From assembly GCA_964461455.1 (NCBI GenBank), contig CAYWUJ010000005.1, positions 1-64,000 of the forward strand: a stretch of 64,000 nucleotides of DNA, read 5' to 3'. The notes under the pieces are model-generated. The model was given only the letters and a program-made list of their open reading frames with translations, ran no database searches and was not told the origin of the DNA. This DNA comes from UBA1413 sp964461455 (GTDB taxonomy: Bacteria > Bacteroidota > Bacteroidia > Bacteroidales > Prolixibacteraceae). The position numbers and the translations under genes were made by a program. Below, in pieces: positions 17,151 through 25,434 of this stretch. The stretch's first letter is position 1. Every line of letters begins with the position of its first letter.

Positions 17151-18596
17151 TTATGATTTGCTGACGATGATTTTTCCGATATCGCGGATACTGATGAGCT
17201 GAATCAGCAGGGCAAAGACCAGGGGGAGAGCGATGGCCAGAATGTAGCCGGTGAACCGCTGGTCCACCAGCAGGGAGAGGTATCCTGCCGCCACCGTAAA
17301 CAGAATAAAGATAATCAGTTTGATGATGTATCCTCCCGGGGGTTTCAGCCTGAAAATAGCGAAGGCAATGGCCAGTTGGGTGAATCCAGTGGCCAACTGG
17401 GTGACCATGCTGGCAAATGCCGACCCCAGGGCATAGTACTTCGGAATCAGCCACAAATTTAAGGCTATATTGAGCAACATTCCTCCGAACGCCATGATGT
17501 TGAGCTGCTTAAGACTCCCATTGGCGGTAAGCAGGGTTCCGAAGATATAGGTGGCGGCAATCCCCGGAAATCCCGCCATCAGCAGTCCCAGGATATTGGC
17601 AGAATCGTCGATATGGGCATTGTAGAGCAACGCCATGATATCACGGTCGTAAAGAAAAGAGGAGACGGCAATAATCACGGCAGGGATAAAGAGGAGGGTA
17701 AAGGCGAGTTGCACCATGGGGGCGATGTTCTCCTTTTTCTTAAGCATACTGGAAAACATGGGGAGCAGAAGTCCGGCCACAAGAGCGCCGAACATGGCCA
17801 CGGCATCGAGAAGCCGGAACGACTGGGCATAAATGCCGGCCTGCTGTTTTCCCACAGGGTCGGGCAACAACCGCTCCAGCATCACTGAATCGATACGGTT
17901 ATAGAAGGCCATCAGCAACACCAGCAGGGCATAAGGATAGGACTTCTTGAGAAACACCAGGCAGAACCGGAGGTTGAAACGCACGGTGACCCTGCCCGTT
18001 TTGGCAAGAAGCACCAGCAGGGTGACGATCATGGTGATCAGGTATGCCCCGGTCTGTACATACACAAACCACTCGATCCGGAATACCCCCCCCGTGATAT
18101 TGGTAAAAAGCAGCACACTGCATACGATGATCATCAGCGTCCGGTCAAGGACAGAAATAAGGCTGTCGGTACGAAAAAACTGCAGGGCGCTGATGTTGGA
18201 GCGCAGGTAAAGGGTGAAGGAGATCAGAAACTGATTAAGGATCAGAAAGAAAAGGAGAAAAAACTGGATCTTGCTGTAACCGATGATGGCTGCGGCCACC
18301 AGGCTGAAAAGAGCATAGACCACAGCCAGGATGAACTTCAGACCGATGATGTTGGAAAGATGCTTCCGCACCAGAAAACGGTGCTGCGATATGTTCCGGT
18401 TATTGAAGTTGGTAATCCCCAGGTCAAGTAAAATGTTGAGGATCATCGAAAAATTGAAGAGAGCAAAGTAAAAGCCATAATCCGCGGCACCCACCACGTT
18501 CTGGACCGTCCGGTCAATGCCCAGTACCCAGAACGGCTTGATCAGCAGGTTCAGGAATACCAACAGGATCAGATTGGTGACAAACTTTTGCCTCAA
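17151..18596 (-). CDS. Polysaccharide flippase (Wzx/MATE-like, MOP superfamily)
   Basis: A 481-residue protein with about 12-14 hydrophobic helices and the arrangement of lipid-linked oligosaccharide flippases: the N-terminal segment GIDRTVQNVVGAADYGFYFALFN and a central basic loop after YNRIDSVML. It would move undecaprenyl-linked repeat units across the inner membrane. The only start consistent with the N-terminus is TTG at 18596, because a stop lies five codons upstream in frame. It is divergent from the GT4 gene at 18682. With the Wzz/Wzy pair about 10 kb away it completes the parts of a Wzx/Wzy pathway, though on separate transcripts. Confidence 0.8.
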   Translation of the reverse strand: MRQKFVTNLILLVFLNLLIKPFWVLGIDRTVQNVVGAADYGFYFALFNFSMILNILLDLGITNFNNRNISQHRFLVRKHLSNIIGLKFILAVVYALFSLVAAAIIGYSKIQFFLLFFLILNQFLISFTLYLRSNISALQFFRTDSLISVLDRTLMIIVCSVLLFTNITGGVFRIEWFVYVQTGAYLITMIVTLLVLLAKTGRVTVRFNLRFCLVFLKKSYPYALLVLLMAFYNRIDSVMLERLLPDPVGKQQAGIYAQSFRLLDAVAMFGALVAGLLLPMFSSMLKKKENIAPMVQLAFTLLFIPAVIIAVSSFLYDRDIMALLYNAHIDDSANILGLLMAGFPGIAATYIFGTLLTANGSLKQLNIMAFGGMLLNIALNLWLIPKYYALGSAFASMVTQLATGFTQLAIAFAIFRLKPPGGYIIKLIIFILFTVAAGYLSLLVDQRFTGYILAIALPLVFALLIQLISIRDIGKIIVSKS

Positions 18597-18681
18597 GATA
18601 CAGTTTTGTTAATTTGGTGGCTAAAAATAGCTATTTTGGCCATACTTTGTACTTTTACCGGGAATTGAAAACTGCAGCACG

Positions 18682-19812
18682 ATGATAATCGTCGTCAACA
18701 CCAGGCTACTGCTGAAGGATAAGCTCGAAGGGATTGGCTGGTTTACTTATGAAACCCTTTCCCGGATGACCCGCGCCCATCCCGAACACCAGTTTATCTT
18801 CCTCTTTGACAGGTCCTTTGATAAGGAATTTCTTTTTTCCGGCAATGTCACCCCGGTGGTGCTCTTTCCACCGACACGACACCCCTTGTTGTGGAAGATT
18901 TGGTTCGATTACCGGGTTCCCGGGGTGCTGAAAAAATACAGGGCCGATCTCTTTCTTTCGCCCGACGGCTACCTGTCACTGCGCACCGGAGTTCCTCAGC
19001 TGCCGGTCATGCACGATCTCAATTTCGTACACCGGCCCGCCGACCTGCCCCGCCGTATCTCCCGCTATTACAACCACCGGTTTCCGCTCTTTGCCCGGAA
19101 GGCGGCACGCATCGCCACCGTTTCCGAATGGTCGAAGGAAGACATCGTAAAGAGTTACGGCATTGATCCCGCAAAAATCGACGTGGTCTACAACGCCTGC
19201 AGCACCTCCTTTACCCCCCTGAACAGGAGGGAGAAGGAAGCCGTGCGCATGCGCTATTCCGGGGGTCAACCCTATTTCCTCTTTGTGGGAGCCCTTCATC
19301 CCCGGAAGAACATTGAAGGCCTCCTCACGGCCTTCGAGGAGTTCAAAAGCCGGCACGGAGGCAGGGAAAAACTGCTGATTGTCGGGGGCAAAATGTTCAG
19401 GACCGGCAGAATGGCCACCCTGGCCAGCACCATGAAATTCCGCGATGAGGTCATCTTTACGGGCCGGGTGACGCAGGAGGAATTGCACCGGATATACGGA
19501 GCCGCCCTGGCGCTCACTTTTGTCCCCTTTTTCGAGGGATTCGGGATTCCCGTTGTTGAAGCCATGGGGGCCGGCATCCCCGTCATCTGCTCCCATACCA
19601 CCTCCCTTCCCGAAGTTGCCGGCGACGCCGCCATCTACATCGACCCTCACCTGCCCCATCAGATCACCTGGGCCATGCAAAAAATCAGCTCCGGAGAAGC
19701 TCTCCGCAACCTGATGATCGAAAAGGGATTCCGCCAGAAGGAAAAATTCAGCTGGGACCGCTCTGCCGCCCTCCTCTGGGAATCGGTCGTGAAGGCCGCA
19801 GCCAAAGAATGA
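18682..19812 (+). CDS. Glycosyltransferase family 4 protein
   Basis: A 376-residue GT-B fold retaining glycosyltransferase. The N-terminal acceptor domain opens with the IGWFTYETLSRM glycine turn. The donor-domain hinge reads FVGALHPRKNIEGLL (about 195-210), and the EX7E nucleotide-sugar motif is E285...E293 in FEGFGIPVVEAMGAGIP. The HDLNFVH and TVSEWSKEDI segments are typical of mannosyltransferase-like GT4 enzymes. It sits divergently 85 bp from the flippase gene and 6 bp before rnhB, so it probably adds a sugar to the same surface polysaccharide and is co-transcribed with rnhB. Confidence 0.88.
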   Translation: MIIVVNTRLLLKDKLEGIGWFTYETLSRMTRAHPEHQFIFLFDRSFDKEFLFSGNVTPVVLFPPTRHPLLWKIWFDYRVPGVLKKYRADLFLSPDGYLSLRTGVPQLPVMHDLNFVHRPADLPRRISRYYNHRFPLFARKAARIATVSEWSKEDIVKSYGIDPAKIDVVYNACSTSFTPLNRREKEAVRMRYSGGQPYFLFVGALHPRKNIEGLLTAFEEFKSRHGGREKLLIVGGKMFRTGRMATLASTMKFRDEVIFTGRVTQEELHRIYGAALALTFVPFFEGFGIPVVEAMGAGIPVICSHTTSLPEVAGDAAIYIDPHLPHQITWAMQKISSGEALRNLMIEKGFRQKEKFSWDRSAALLWESVVKAAAKE

Positions 19813-19818
19813 CCGGAA

Positions 19819-20475
19819 ATGACCCTTCCAGATCGTGAAAAGATGAGAACCAAAGAAAAACAAACACCACAGCTCCGCGGATTCCTGGTGGCCGGAAGAG
19901 TGGAAGCCGGCGTTGACGAGGCGGGCAGAGGCTGCCTTGCCGGACCCGTCGTCGCCGCCGCGGTGATCCTCCCCCCCCGGTTCTTCCATCCCCTGCTCAA
20001 CGACTCCAAACAACTGAGCGAAAAACACCGCAACCTGCTGCGCGGCATCATAGAATCCTCAGCCGTGGCCTGGGCCACAGGAATGGCCTCCCCCGCAGAA
20101 ATCGACGAAATCAACATCCTCCAGGCCAGCTTCCTGGCCATGAACAGGGCCATCACCCAACTGGGAATCCTCCCCGGCCACCTGATCATCGACGGAAACC
20201 GGTTCCATAACCGCACCACCATCCCTTATACCTGCCTGGTCAGAGGCGACGCCACCTACCTCGCCATCGCAGCAGCCTCGGTAATCGCCAAAACCCACCG
20301 CGACGAACTCATGCTCCTCCTCCATAAAGAATGCCCCGATTACCACTGGGATAAAAACAAAGGATACCCCACCGCAGAACACCGCAAAGCCATCGCCCGA
20401 ACCGGCATCTCCCCATACCACCGCAAAACATTCAGACTCACCAACGAACAACTCTCCCTATGGAAAACCCCATAA
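19819..20475 (+). CDS. rnhB: Ribonuclease HII
   Basis: An endonuclease that cleaves RNA in RNA/DNA hybrids and at single ribonucleotides in DNA; 218 residues. The catalytic DEAGRG motif is at about 33-38 (D33, E34), NDSKQLS follows, and the third acidic region DGNR is near 125. The DKNKGYPTAEH and SPYHRKTF motifs mark the C-terminal substrate-binding part. The start at 19819 lies 6 bp after the glycosyltransferase stop; an internal ATG at 19843 would also leave a complete enzyme. No terminator was seen after it. Confidence 0.94.
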   Translation: MTLPDREKMRTKEKQTPQLRGFLVAGRVEAGVDEAGRGCLAGPVVAAAVILPPRFFHPLLNDSKQLSEKHRNLLRGIIESSAVAWATGMASPAEIDEINILQASFLAMNRAITQLGILPGHLIIDGNRFHNRTTIPYTCLVRGDATYLAIAAASVIAKTHRDELMLLLHKECPDYHWDKNKGYPTAEHRKAIARTGISPYHRKTFRLTNEQLSLWKTP

Positions 20476-20542
20476 AACGAATTACAGGAATAAAAAACCG
20501 TTAATTCTTAAAAAAAAAGGTGGGTTTTAAACAACTCCTTCA

Positions 20543-20550
20543 TACCTTTG
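20543..20550 (+). promoter_or_regulatory. -7 promoter element for the YD-repeat-like lipoprotein
   Basis: TACCTTTG matches TAnnTTTG exactly and is 36 bp upstream of the ATG at 20587. It would drive the lipoprotein and the double-rhodanese gene 8 bp after it. Confidence 0.55.
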
Positions 20551-20586
20551 TTACCTGTAAAAATTTAAACATTAAAAAGTTAAGTT

Positions 20587-21648
20587 ATGCGTTTCAAAAC
20601 TCTTGTACTGTTTTTCCTGGTGGCAGGCGTTGCTGCCGTGTCGTTTCATGGTTGCAAATCTAAACCGGCGGCCACAGAATCAGGTAACGTGTTCTATTAC
20701 CGCTCGATCCTTTTCAGTGAAACTCCCTGGGATGTTGAACGGGGATCTCATGCATTGACTGCAGAGGAGGCAAAAACCGTCAACAACTACAAATTCACCT
20801 ATGATGACCAGAGCAGGCTGGTATCGGTGGAATACAACCGCAATGGTGTTTTGCTGGACTACTCCTCGATGGGGGCGGCAAAAATTACCTACACGTATGA
20901 GGGAAACCTTCAGACGAAACATTTTTTCGATCATAACGGTGCAGCCATCGACAGGGATGGGGCTTTCGCCTATGAATACACCCTTGACGATAAAGGAATG
21001 CGTTCGGCCATGAGGTTCCTTGACAAAGAGGGGAATCCGGTGGAAAACCGCAACAACATCCACAACTGGGTTTGGACCACCATGCCCGATGGTATGTTGA
21101 GGGAGCTGCGTTACAACCTGGCAGGCGACTCCGTGGTGATGAACCCCTTCTGCCCCTTCTATGAGCTGAGGTTCACCTACGATGCCAGCGGTTACGTGGA
21201 ACGGATGGCCAACTATGACCATGACACCCTTTACAATTGCACGGCAGAAAACTGCGGTGATATCGGGGTCTCCTATTTCCTCTTCAAAAACAATGAAGCT
21301 GGCGACCTGCTCGAATTCACGGTACATAATACCACCGGAAATCTCTCCAACCTCTTCTGGGGATGGGCCAAACGGGTCAACAAAGTCGATGAAAACGGAT
21401 ATGTCATCGAGACCGCTGTCCTGGATCAGGATGACGAATACCTCGGGGGCAGGAACGTACCTGTGACACAGACTGAATACGACGAACACGGAGCCATGGT
21501 GCGCCGTATCAACATGAACGAGAACCGCGAGGTGATCAACAATCCCGCCGATGGTGTGGCTTACGTAGAATACACCTATGACGAACAGGGCCGCCGTACC
21601 GGCACCGTCAGGCTCGACAAGGACAAAGTTGAAGTGGTCACCCAGTAA
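20587..21648 (+). CDS. Lipoprotein with YD-like repeats, unknown function
   Basis: A 353-residue predicted lipoprotein: a hydrophobic signal sequence ends in the lipobox SFHGC with cysteine 23. The mature part contains at least six loosely repeated units of the form Y-x-Y-D-x-x-G/S-R-x-x-x-x-x-x-x-x-D-x-x-G. Examples begin FTYDDQSRLVSVEY, YTLDDKGMRSAMRFLDKEG, FTYDASGYVERM and YTYDEQGRRTGTVRLDKDK. They resemble YD (RHS/WapA-type) or MORN-like beta-strand units but are too short for an RHS shell. No toxin tip is present. It is followed after 8 bp by the double-rhodanese lipoprotein, so the two may act together at the envelope. The function is not recognised. Confidence 0.7.
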   Translation: MRFKTLVLFFLVAGVAAVSFHGCKSKPAATESGNVFYYRSILFSETPWDVERGSHALTAEEAKTVNNYKFTYDDQSRLVSVEYNRNGVLLDYSSMGAAKITYTYEGNLQTKHFFDHNGAAIDRDGAFAYEYTLDDKGMRSAMRFLDKEGNPVENRNNIHNWVWTTMPDGMLRELRYNLAGDSVVMNPFCPFYELRFTYDASGYVERMANYDHDTLYNCTAENCGDIGVSYFLFKNNEAGDLLEFTVHNTTGNLSNLFWGWAKRVNKVDENGYVIETAVLDQDDEYLGGRNVPVTQTEYDEHGAMVRRINMNENREVINNPADGVAYVEYTYDEQGRRTGTVRLDKDKVEVVTQ

Positions 21649-21656
21649 GTTCCGGT

Positions 21657-22709
21657 ATGATGACCATCAGAAAAATAATTTTCCTTTTGGCGGCATTGCC
21701 CCTCCTGTGGCAGGGGTGTGCCCCGAAAGGAAACCAGAATTCCGGAAAGCAGGAAGAGTCTGCACCGCTTAAGAGTGCCTCCGTGGCTGCTCCCGTGGCT
21801 GTCAACCAGGAAGCACAGCTCCTGCTGAAAGCCCTTGAGGAGGGCGGCGACTATGTCAACAGCAGGGAGTTCCCCAGTCTTATCAAGGCCTCAGTCGTTT
21901 ATGAGGAGCTCGGCGGCAACAACCACATTATCGATCTGCGGCCCGCCGCCGAATACGCCCGTGGTCATATCAGGGGTGCCGTAAGTGTACCCTTCGAAGG
22001 GTTGCCTGAATATCTCGAAACAAAGATTAAACCCTTTGAATTCGGCAAGATCATTCTTGTTTGCCAGACGGGGCAGACCTCGGGATATGCCACATCGCTG
22101 CTGCGCATGATGGGGTATGGGAATACCTACGCCCTGCGCTGGGGGATGAGCTCCTGGAATTCCGCCCTGGCTGCCGAATACTGGATGCAGGGCCTCTCCT
22201 CTGATTTTGAGGGCCAGCTGGAAGGCGGCGACGTGCCGGCAGCCCCTCCCGGCGATCTCCCGCAGCTGAACACAGGCCTCTCCTCAGGGGATGAGATCCT
22301 CGACCTGCGATTCCGCCGGGTGATGGCCGAAGGAAGCCAGCCAGCCCTCATTACGGCTGCCGAAGTATTCGCAGATCCCTCGAAATACTACATCATCAAT
22401 TTCGAACGTAAAGACAAGTATGAATCGGGGCACATCCCGGGAGCCGTCAGATACAAACCCGCGGCAACGCTGGGCATTCTTGAGGAAATGCAAACCATCC
22501 CCGCCGATAAGACCATTGTCCTGTATTGCGGCACCGGCCATAATTCCGCCTTTGCCTCTGCCTATCTCAGGATTTTCGGCTATGATGCCAAAACCCTGAT
22601 GTACGGCAACAATGCGTTTATGATCAACAAAATGGTGAAGGAGAGGGCCGCCCTGTCATGGCTTCCCTTTACGGCAGATGAGGTCCACGATTACGAAACG
22701 GTGCGTTGA
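21657..22709 (+). CDS. Double-rhodanese-domain lipoprotein
   Basis: A 350-residue predicted lipoprotein (lipobox LLWQGC, cysteine 21) with two rhodanese domains. Rhodanese 1 spans about 80-180, with the active-site loop CQTGQTSG at cysteine 136. Rhodanese 2 spans about 230-335, with CGTGHNSA at cysteine 291. Both catalytic cysteines are present, so it should be able to carry persulfide sulfur, outside the cytoplasm given its lipid anchor. It ends convergently 81 bp from two rhodanese-like genes without catalytic cysteine and two YeeE-type transporter genes on the other strand, which suggests a shared sulfane-sulfur task. Confidence 0.82.
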   Translation: MMTIRKIIFLLAALPLLWQGCAPKGNQNSGKQEESAPLKSASVAAPVAVNQEAQLLLKALEEGGDYVNSREFPSLIKASVVYEELGGNNHIIDLRPAAEYARGHIRGAVSVPFEGLPEYLETKIKPFEFGKIILVCQTGQTSGYATSLLRMMGYGNTYALRWGMSSWNSALAAEYWMQGLSSDFEGQLEGGDVPAAPPGDLPQLNTGLSSGDEILDLRFRRVMAEGSQPALITAAEVFADPSKYYIINFERKDKYESGHIPGAVRYKPAATLGILEEMQTIPADKTIVLYCGTGHNSAFASAYLRIFGYDAKTLMYGNNAFMINKMVKERAALSWLPFTADEVHDYETVR

Positions 22710-22790
22710 CGGGATTCTCAGCAGGCCGGTACGGAGATCTTTAATGACCCCTTCCGCATCAGAACCGCTGTCCTGAGTACCGGCACGAAA

Positions 22791-23300
22791 TCACTCACCC
22801 ACTGCCGAAGGATCCCTGTCCACAGGTTCCGGCCTGGCCGTTGTGTCGGGCCGGAACCTCTGTTTTAGCACTTCACCGTCGCCCCGTTCCAGGATGTAGA
22901 GGTTCTTCACCCCTGCCTGGTAAAGCATCACCCATCCTTTAACGGCCAGCGCAGGATCAGCGGCATCAATCACCCACTTCTGATCTCCGGCCATAAGCCG
23001 CTCCACCAAAGCCGGGTCAGCCAGTCCCGGCAACGTCACCCTTTCCGCAGGAAATGAGGCGGTCAGAGGGTCGGGGACCACGTCTCCCAGTTGCAGCAGA
23101 ACAATATCCCCGGTAGAGAGGTCCACACTTCCGGCAGGAAGAAAAGGAACCCTACGGGCAATCATTGCGGCGGCTTCACGGGCATCCCCGGGCCACGTCC
23201 TGCTCCGGGAATTCCTGAAGATCATCAGGGTAAGGACCACGGCTGCCACCACCAATACCCCGGCCAGACTTTTCAGGTTCTTCATCATATTAAGATTCAT
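22791..23300 (-). CDS. Membrane-anchored degenerate rhodanese-like protein
   Basis: A 169-residue protein with an N-terminal hydrophobic anchor (about residues 12-28) and an extracytoplasmic domain. The order of elements (a WVIDAADP strand, then WVMLYQAGVKNLYILERGDGEV) resembles the end of a rhodanese fold, but no cysteine occurs in the protein. Its start overlaps the stop of the preceding rhodanese-like gene by 4 bp (ATGA), so the two are translationally coupled. It is probably a structural or binding partner rather than a sulfurtransferase. The rhodanese relationship is inferred from pattern and context. Confidence 0.6.
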   Translation of the reverse strand: MNLNMMKNLKSLAGVLVVAAVVLTLMIFRNSRSRTWPGDAREAAAMIARRVPFLPAGSVDLSTGDIVLLQLGDVVPDPLTASFPAERVTLPGLADPALVERLMAGDQKWVIDAADPALAVKGWVMLYQAGVKNLYILERGDGEVLKQRFRPDTTARPEPVDRDPSAVGE

Positions 23301-23908
23301 TCACAGCCTCCATCAAGCCGTGCCTTTTCGACCCTCCGGGTCTCGAAAAGGCTCTCCCTGAGGCTGTCGGGAAGGCTGTTGTATTGTTGAAAGAGTTTTC
23401 GTGCGCTGAAGCGCTGGGTGAAAAGGGCATTCTCACGGGCTGAAATACGCTCTCCCCCGAAGGTGCTGTTCATCACCGTGTCATACCATCCGTTCATTCC
23501 CCCTTTCATATGGTAACACTTCCGGTATCCACTTCCTGCGGAAAGGGTCACCGCGGCTGCCGATGTTTCGTCACCATTGGAATAGAAGATGTTGCGTCCC
23601 TCCTTCCTGCTGAGGAGGTCCCTATTCCCGGCATCGGTCAGTTCCGTCAGGGGAAGATGGATGGCTCCCGGCAACCGGGAATTCTCATACTCTTCGCGGC
23701 TGCGGAGATCGATCAGGGTGATGCCGGGGTCTTCACTGTTGATCCACCGGGCCACCTCATCAGCAGAGACCGCCGAGGTGTCACTTTCTGCCCACAGCGC
23801 CAGTTCCTGCGGGGAAACAGTGAACCTGCCGGGATCAGGGCCTGGCATAAAGGCCAGAAAACCCCCCAGCATCAGCAGTAACACCGAAATCTTGACTCTT
23901 ACACTCAT
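23297..23908 (-). CDS. Secreted rhodanese-like protein lacking the catalytic cysteine
   Basis: A 203-residue protein with a signal sequence or anchor (SVLLLMLGGFLAFMPG). Its rhodanese domain is at about 45-145: ITLIDLRSREEYENSRLPGAIHLP is the usual entry, and KGGMNGWYD the usual exit. The active-site loop reads YSNGDETS, with serine 110 where the persulfide-forming cysteine should be, so classical sulfurtransferase activity is not expected. Two other cysteines exist (one in YRKCYH, one near the C-terminus). It lies 61 bp downstream of a YeeE/YedE gene and is coupled to the next small gene. Confidence 0.75.
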   Translation of the reverse strand: MSVRVKISVLLLMLGGFLAFMPGPDPGRFTVSPQELALWAESDTSAVSADEVARWINSEDPGITLIDLRSREEYENSRLPGAIHLPLTELTDAGNRDLLSRKEGRNIFYSNGDETSAAAVTLSAGSGYRKCYHMKGGMNGWYDTVMNSTFGGERISARENALFTQRFSARKLFQQYNSLPDSLRESLFETRRVEKARLDGGCE

Positions 23909-23969
23909 GGTTTATTCATTTGATCTGTTCATTTGATGAAATTCCCCGGGAAGCAACCCCCGGGAATAT

Positions 23970-24572
23970 TCAGTTTTCGGAAACGCCTTCCCGGGCAAAC
24001 CGTTTTTCGGCTTTTTCAGCCAGCCAGAACATGCCCACGGCAGCCACAATCAGCAGAAAGGTGAAGAGCCCCGGGGTGATGCCCAGCGCCTCATCCATGG
24101 TCACCGCTCCCCGGTAATTTTTCATGGCCATATCTTCGATCAGCGGCCACGATTCCGCGAAGAGAAAAGCACCGGTGAGGCCTCCCAGTAAGTATACCAT
24201 GGCGTCGGTCTTGCCGATGGAAGCAGCACATACTCCGGTACCCGGACAAAAACCTCCCATGATGAACCCGGCACCCATGATGACTCCGCCAATAATGGCC
24301 GCATTCACATAATACTCGTTCACATAGACCATCTGAAGGTCCAGAATCCCGAAGTATCCCAGCAACTGGCTCCCCACCAAAGCTACGATGGCCGCCGTAA
24401 AAAAGACTTTCAGAACCGTGGTATCATATCCGTAGAACATACCCGCCAGCTTACGGCTCGACGAAAAACCCCCCTGCTCCAGGGCATATCCAAACCCCAC
24501 CCCGATGAAAAGGGCAAAAAGCAGGTCTGCCCATTCCGGCAGTTGAAACATGGTGACGATTGGTGCACTCAT
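23970..24572 (-). CDS. YeeE/YedE-family sulfur (thiosulfate) transporter subunit
   Basis: A 200-residue membrane protein with five or six hydrophobic helices. It has the family motif GGFCPGTGVCAASIGK, with cysteines 109 and 115 of the kind shown in characterised YeeE to relay thiosulfate by transient thiol contact. It is half the size of full-length YeeE and pairs with the second half-size gene 108 bp upstream on the same strand, so the two probably assemble into one transporter. Neighbouring rhodanese-like proteins support a role in sulfane-sulfur uptake. Confidence 0.85.
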   Translation of the reverse strand: MSAPIVTMFQLPEWADLLFALFIGVGFGYALEQGGFSSSRKLAGMFYGYDTTVLKVFFTAAIVALVGSQLLGYFGILDLQMVYVNEYYVNAAIIGGVIMGAGFIMGGFCPGTGVCAASIGKTDAMVYLLGGLTGAFLFAESWPLIEDMAMKNYRGAVTMDEALGITPGLFTFLLIVAAVGMFWLAEKAEKRFAREGVSEN

Positions 24573-24680
24573 AAGTATTTTTGCGTTATCTCTTTGTTAT
24601 CATTAAAACGTTAGTAGTCATTTTCCCGGAACCTGATGCCGGCCTTAACACGCCTCATTTGCCCCGGTGTTGCACCCCCT

Positions 24681-25193
24681 TCAGATCCAGAGTCTGCGGA
24701 AGAACCAGGCAAAAAGGAATGCCGAGCCGAATATGGCCGCCATGGTGACGAAGCCTGCTACGGAAAGGACGGCCATTCCCGAGAGTGCGGCGCCACTGGT
24801 ACACCCGCGCGCCAGCTGGGCCCCGTAAACAAAGAAGAGGCCCCCCAGGAAAGCAAAGAGTAACCGCTTGCGCCCCGACACATGGGGAGGCCGCTCATTC
24901 CGCAGCCGCAAACGCCCCGACAAGGCACCCGACAAAAAACCACCGATCAGCAATCCCGCCAGCTCAATGGTCAGCCAGTTCTGCATAGGCTTCCGGCCCT
25001 CCTCAAAATACCTGCTGTAATAGATGCTCCCCAGGGCATGGTCCCTGTCAACCGCACCAACAGCCGATACCACACAGTATTTCATACCCCCGCTGGCACC
25101 CAGTCCCCTTCCCGACAAAACCATGGCCGAAAGCAGGACCAACCCCAGCAAGGTCCCCGCCAGGTAGGGATTCATATAATTCTTTCTTTCCAT
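24681..25193 (-). CDS. YeeE/YedE-family sulfur transporter subunit (second half)
   Basis: A 170-residue membrane protein with four or five hydrophobic helices. The conserved motif GAQLARGCTSGAALSG is near 124-139, with cysteine 131 in the position of the transport cysteine; another cysteine (C40) lies in MKYCVV. It complements the downstream 200-residue half, together giving the two pseudo-symmetric repeats of a complete YeeE. It is the first gene of the minus-strand sulfur run 25193 to 22791. Confidence 0.84.
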   Translation of the reverse strand: MERKNYMNPYLAGTLLGLVLLSAMVLSGRGLGASGGMKYCVVSAVGAVDRDHALGSIYYSRYFEEGRKPMQNWLTIELAGLLIGGFLSGALSGRLRLRNERPPHVSGRKRLLFAFLGGLFFVYGAQLARGCTSGAALSGMAVLSVAGFVTMAAIFGSAFLFAWFFRRLWI

Positions 25194-25434
25194 ACTTGCA
25201 TTTTCCTAAGGGGTAAAAATAGCGATTTTTAAGATCCCAGGCCCTGAAGAGCTCCCTGTTTAGCCCTTCCTTCCGGAATCTTAAAATAAGAGGACGCCTG
25301 ATGAGGCTGCCAAACACGGCTCTTTTTGCATCCTGAGTCCCCGGAATGGGAAAAAAGGTGAATAATGTTGACCTAAGGAGGTCACTTTTTGCGGAGGAAT
25401 TGCTAATTTCGGACAAAATTCAAACTACAAATAG

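Noticed and set aside
20587..21648. RHS/polymorphic toxin reading of the YD-like lipoprotein
   Set aside because: It is too short, has no core-associated domain, no variable C-terminal toxin and no immunity gene.
22726..22783. Inverted repeat GCCGGTAC...GTACCGGC between the two convergent rhodanese genes
   Set aside because: The arms are about 45 nt apart with no T tract, so it is too weak to call a terminator.
25374..25382. AAGGAGGTC, a near-perfect Shine-Dalgarno sequence
   Set aside because: No start codon follows within reach; the next ATG is at 25435. Genes in this phylum seldom use this signal.
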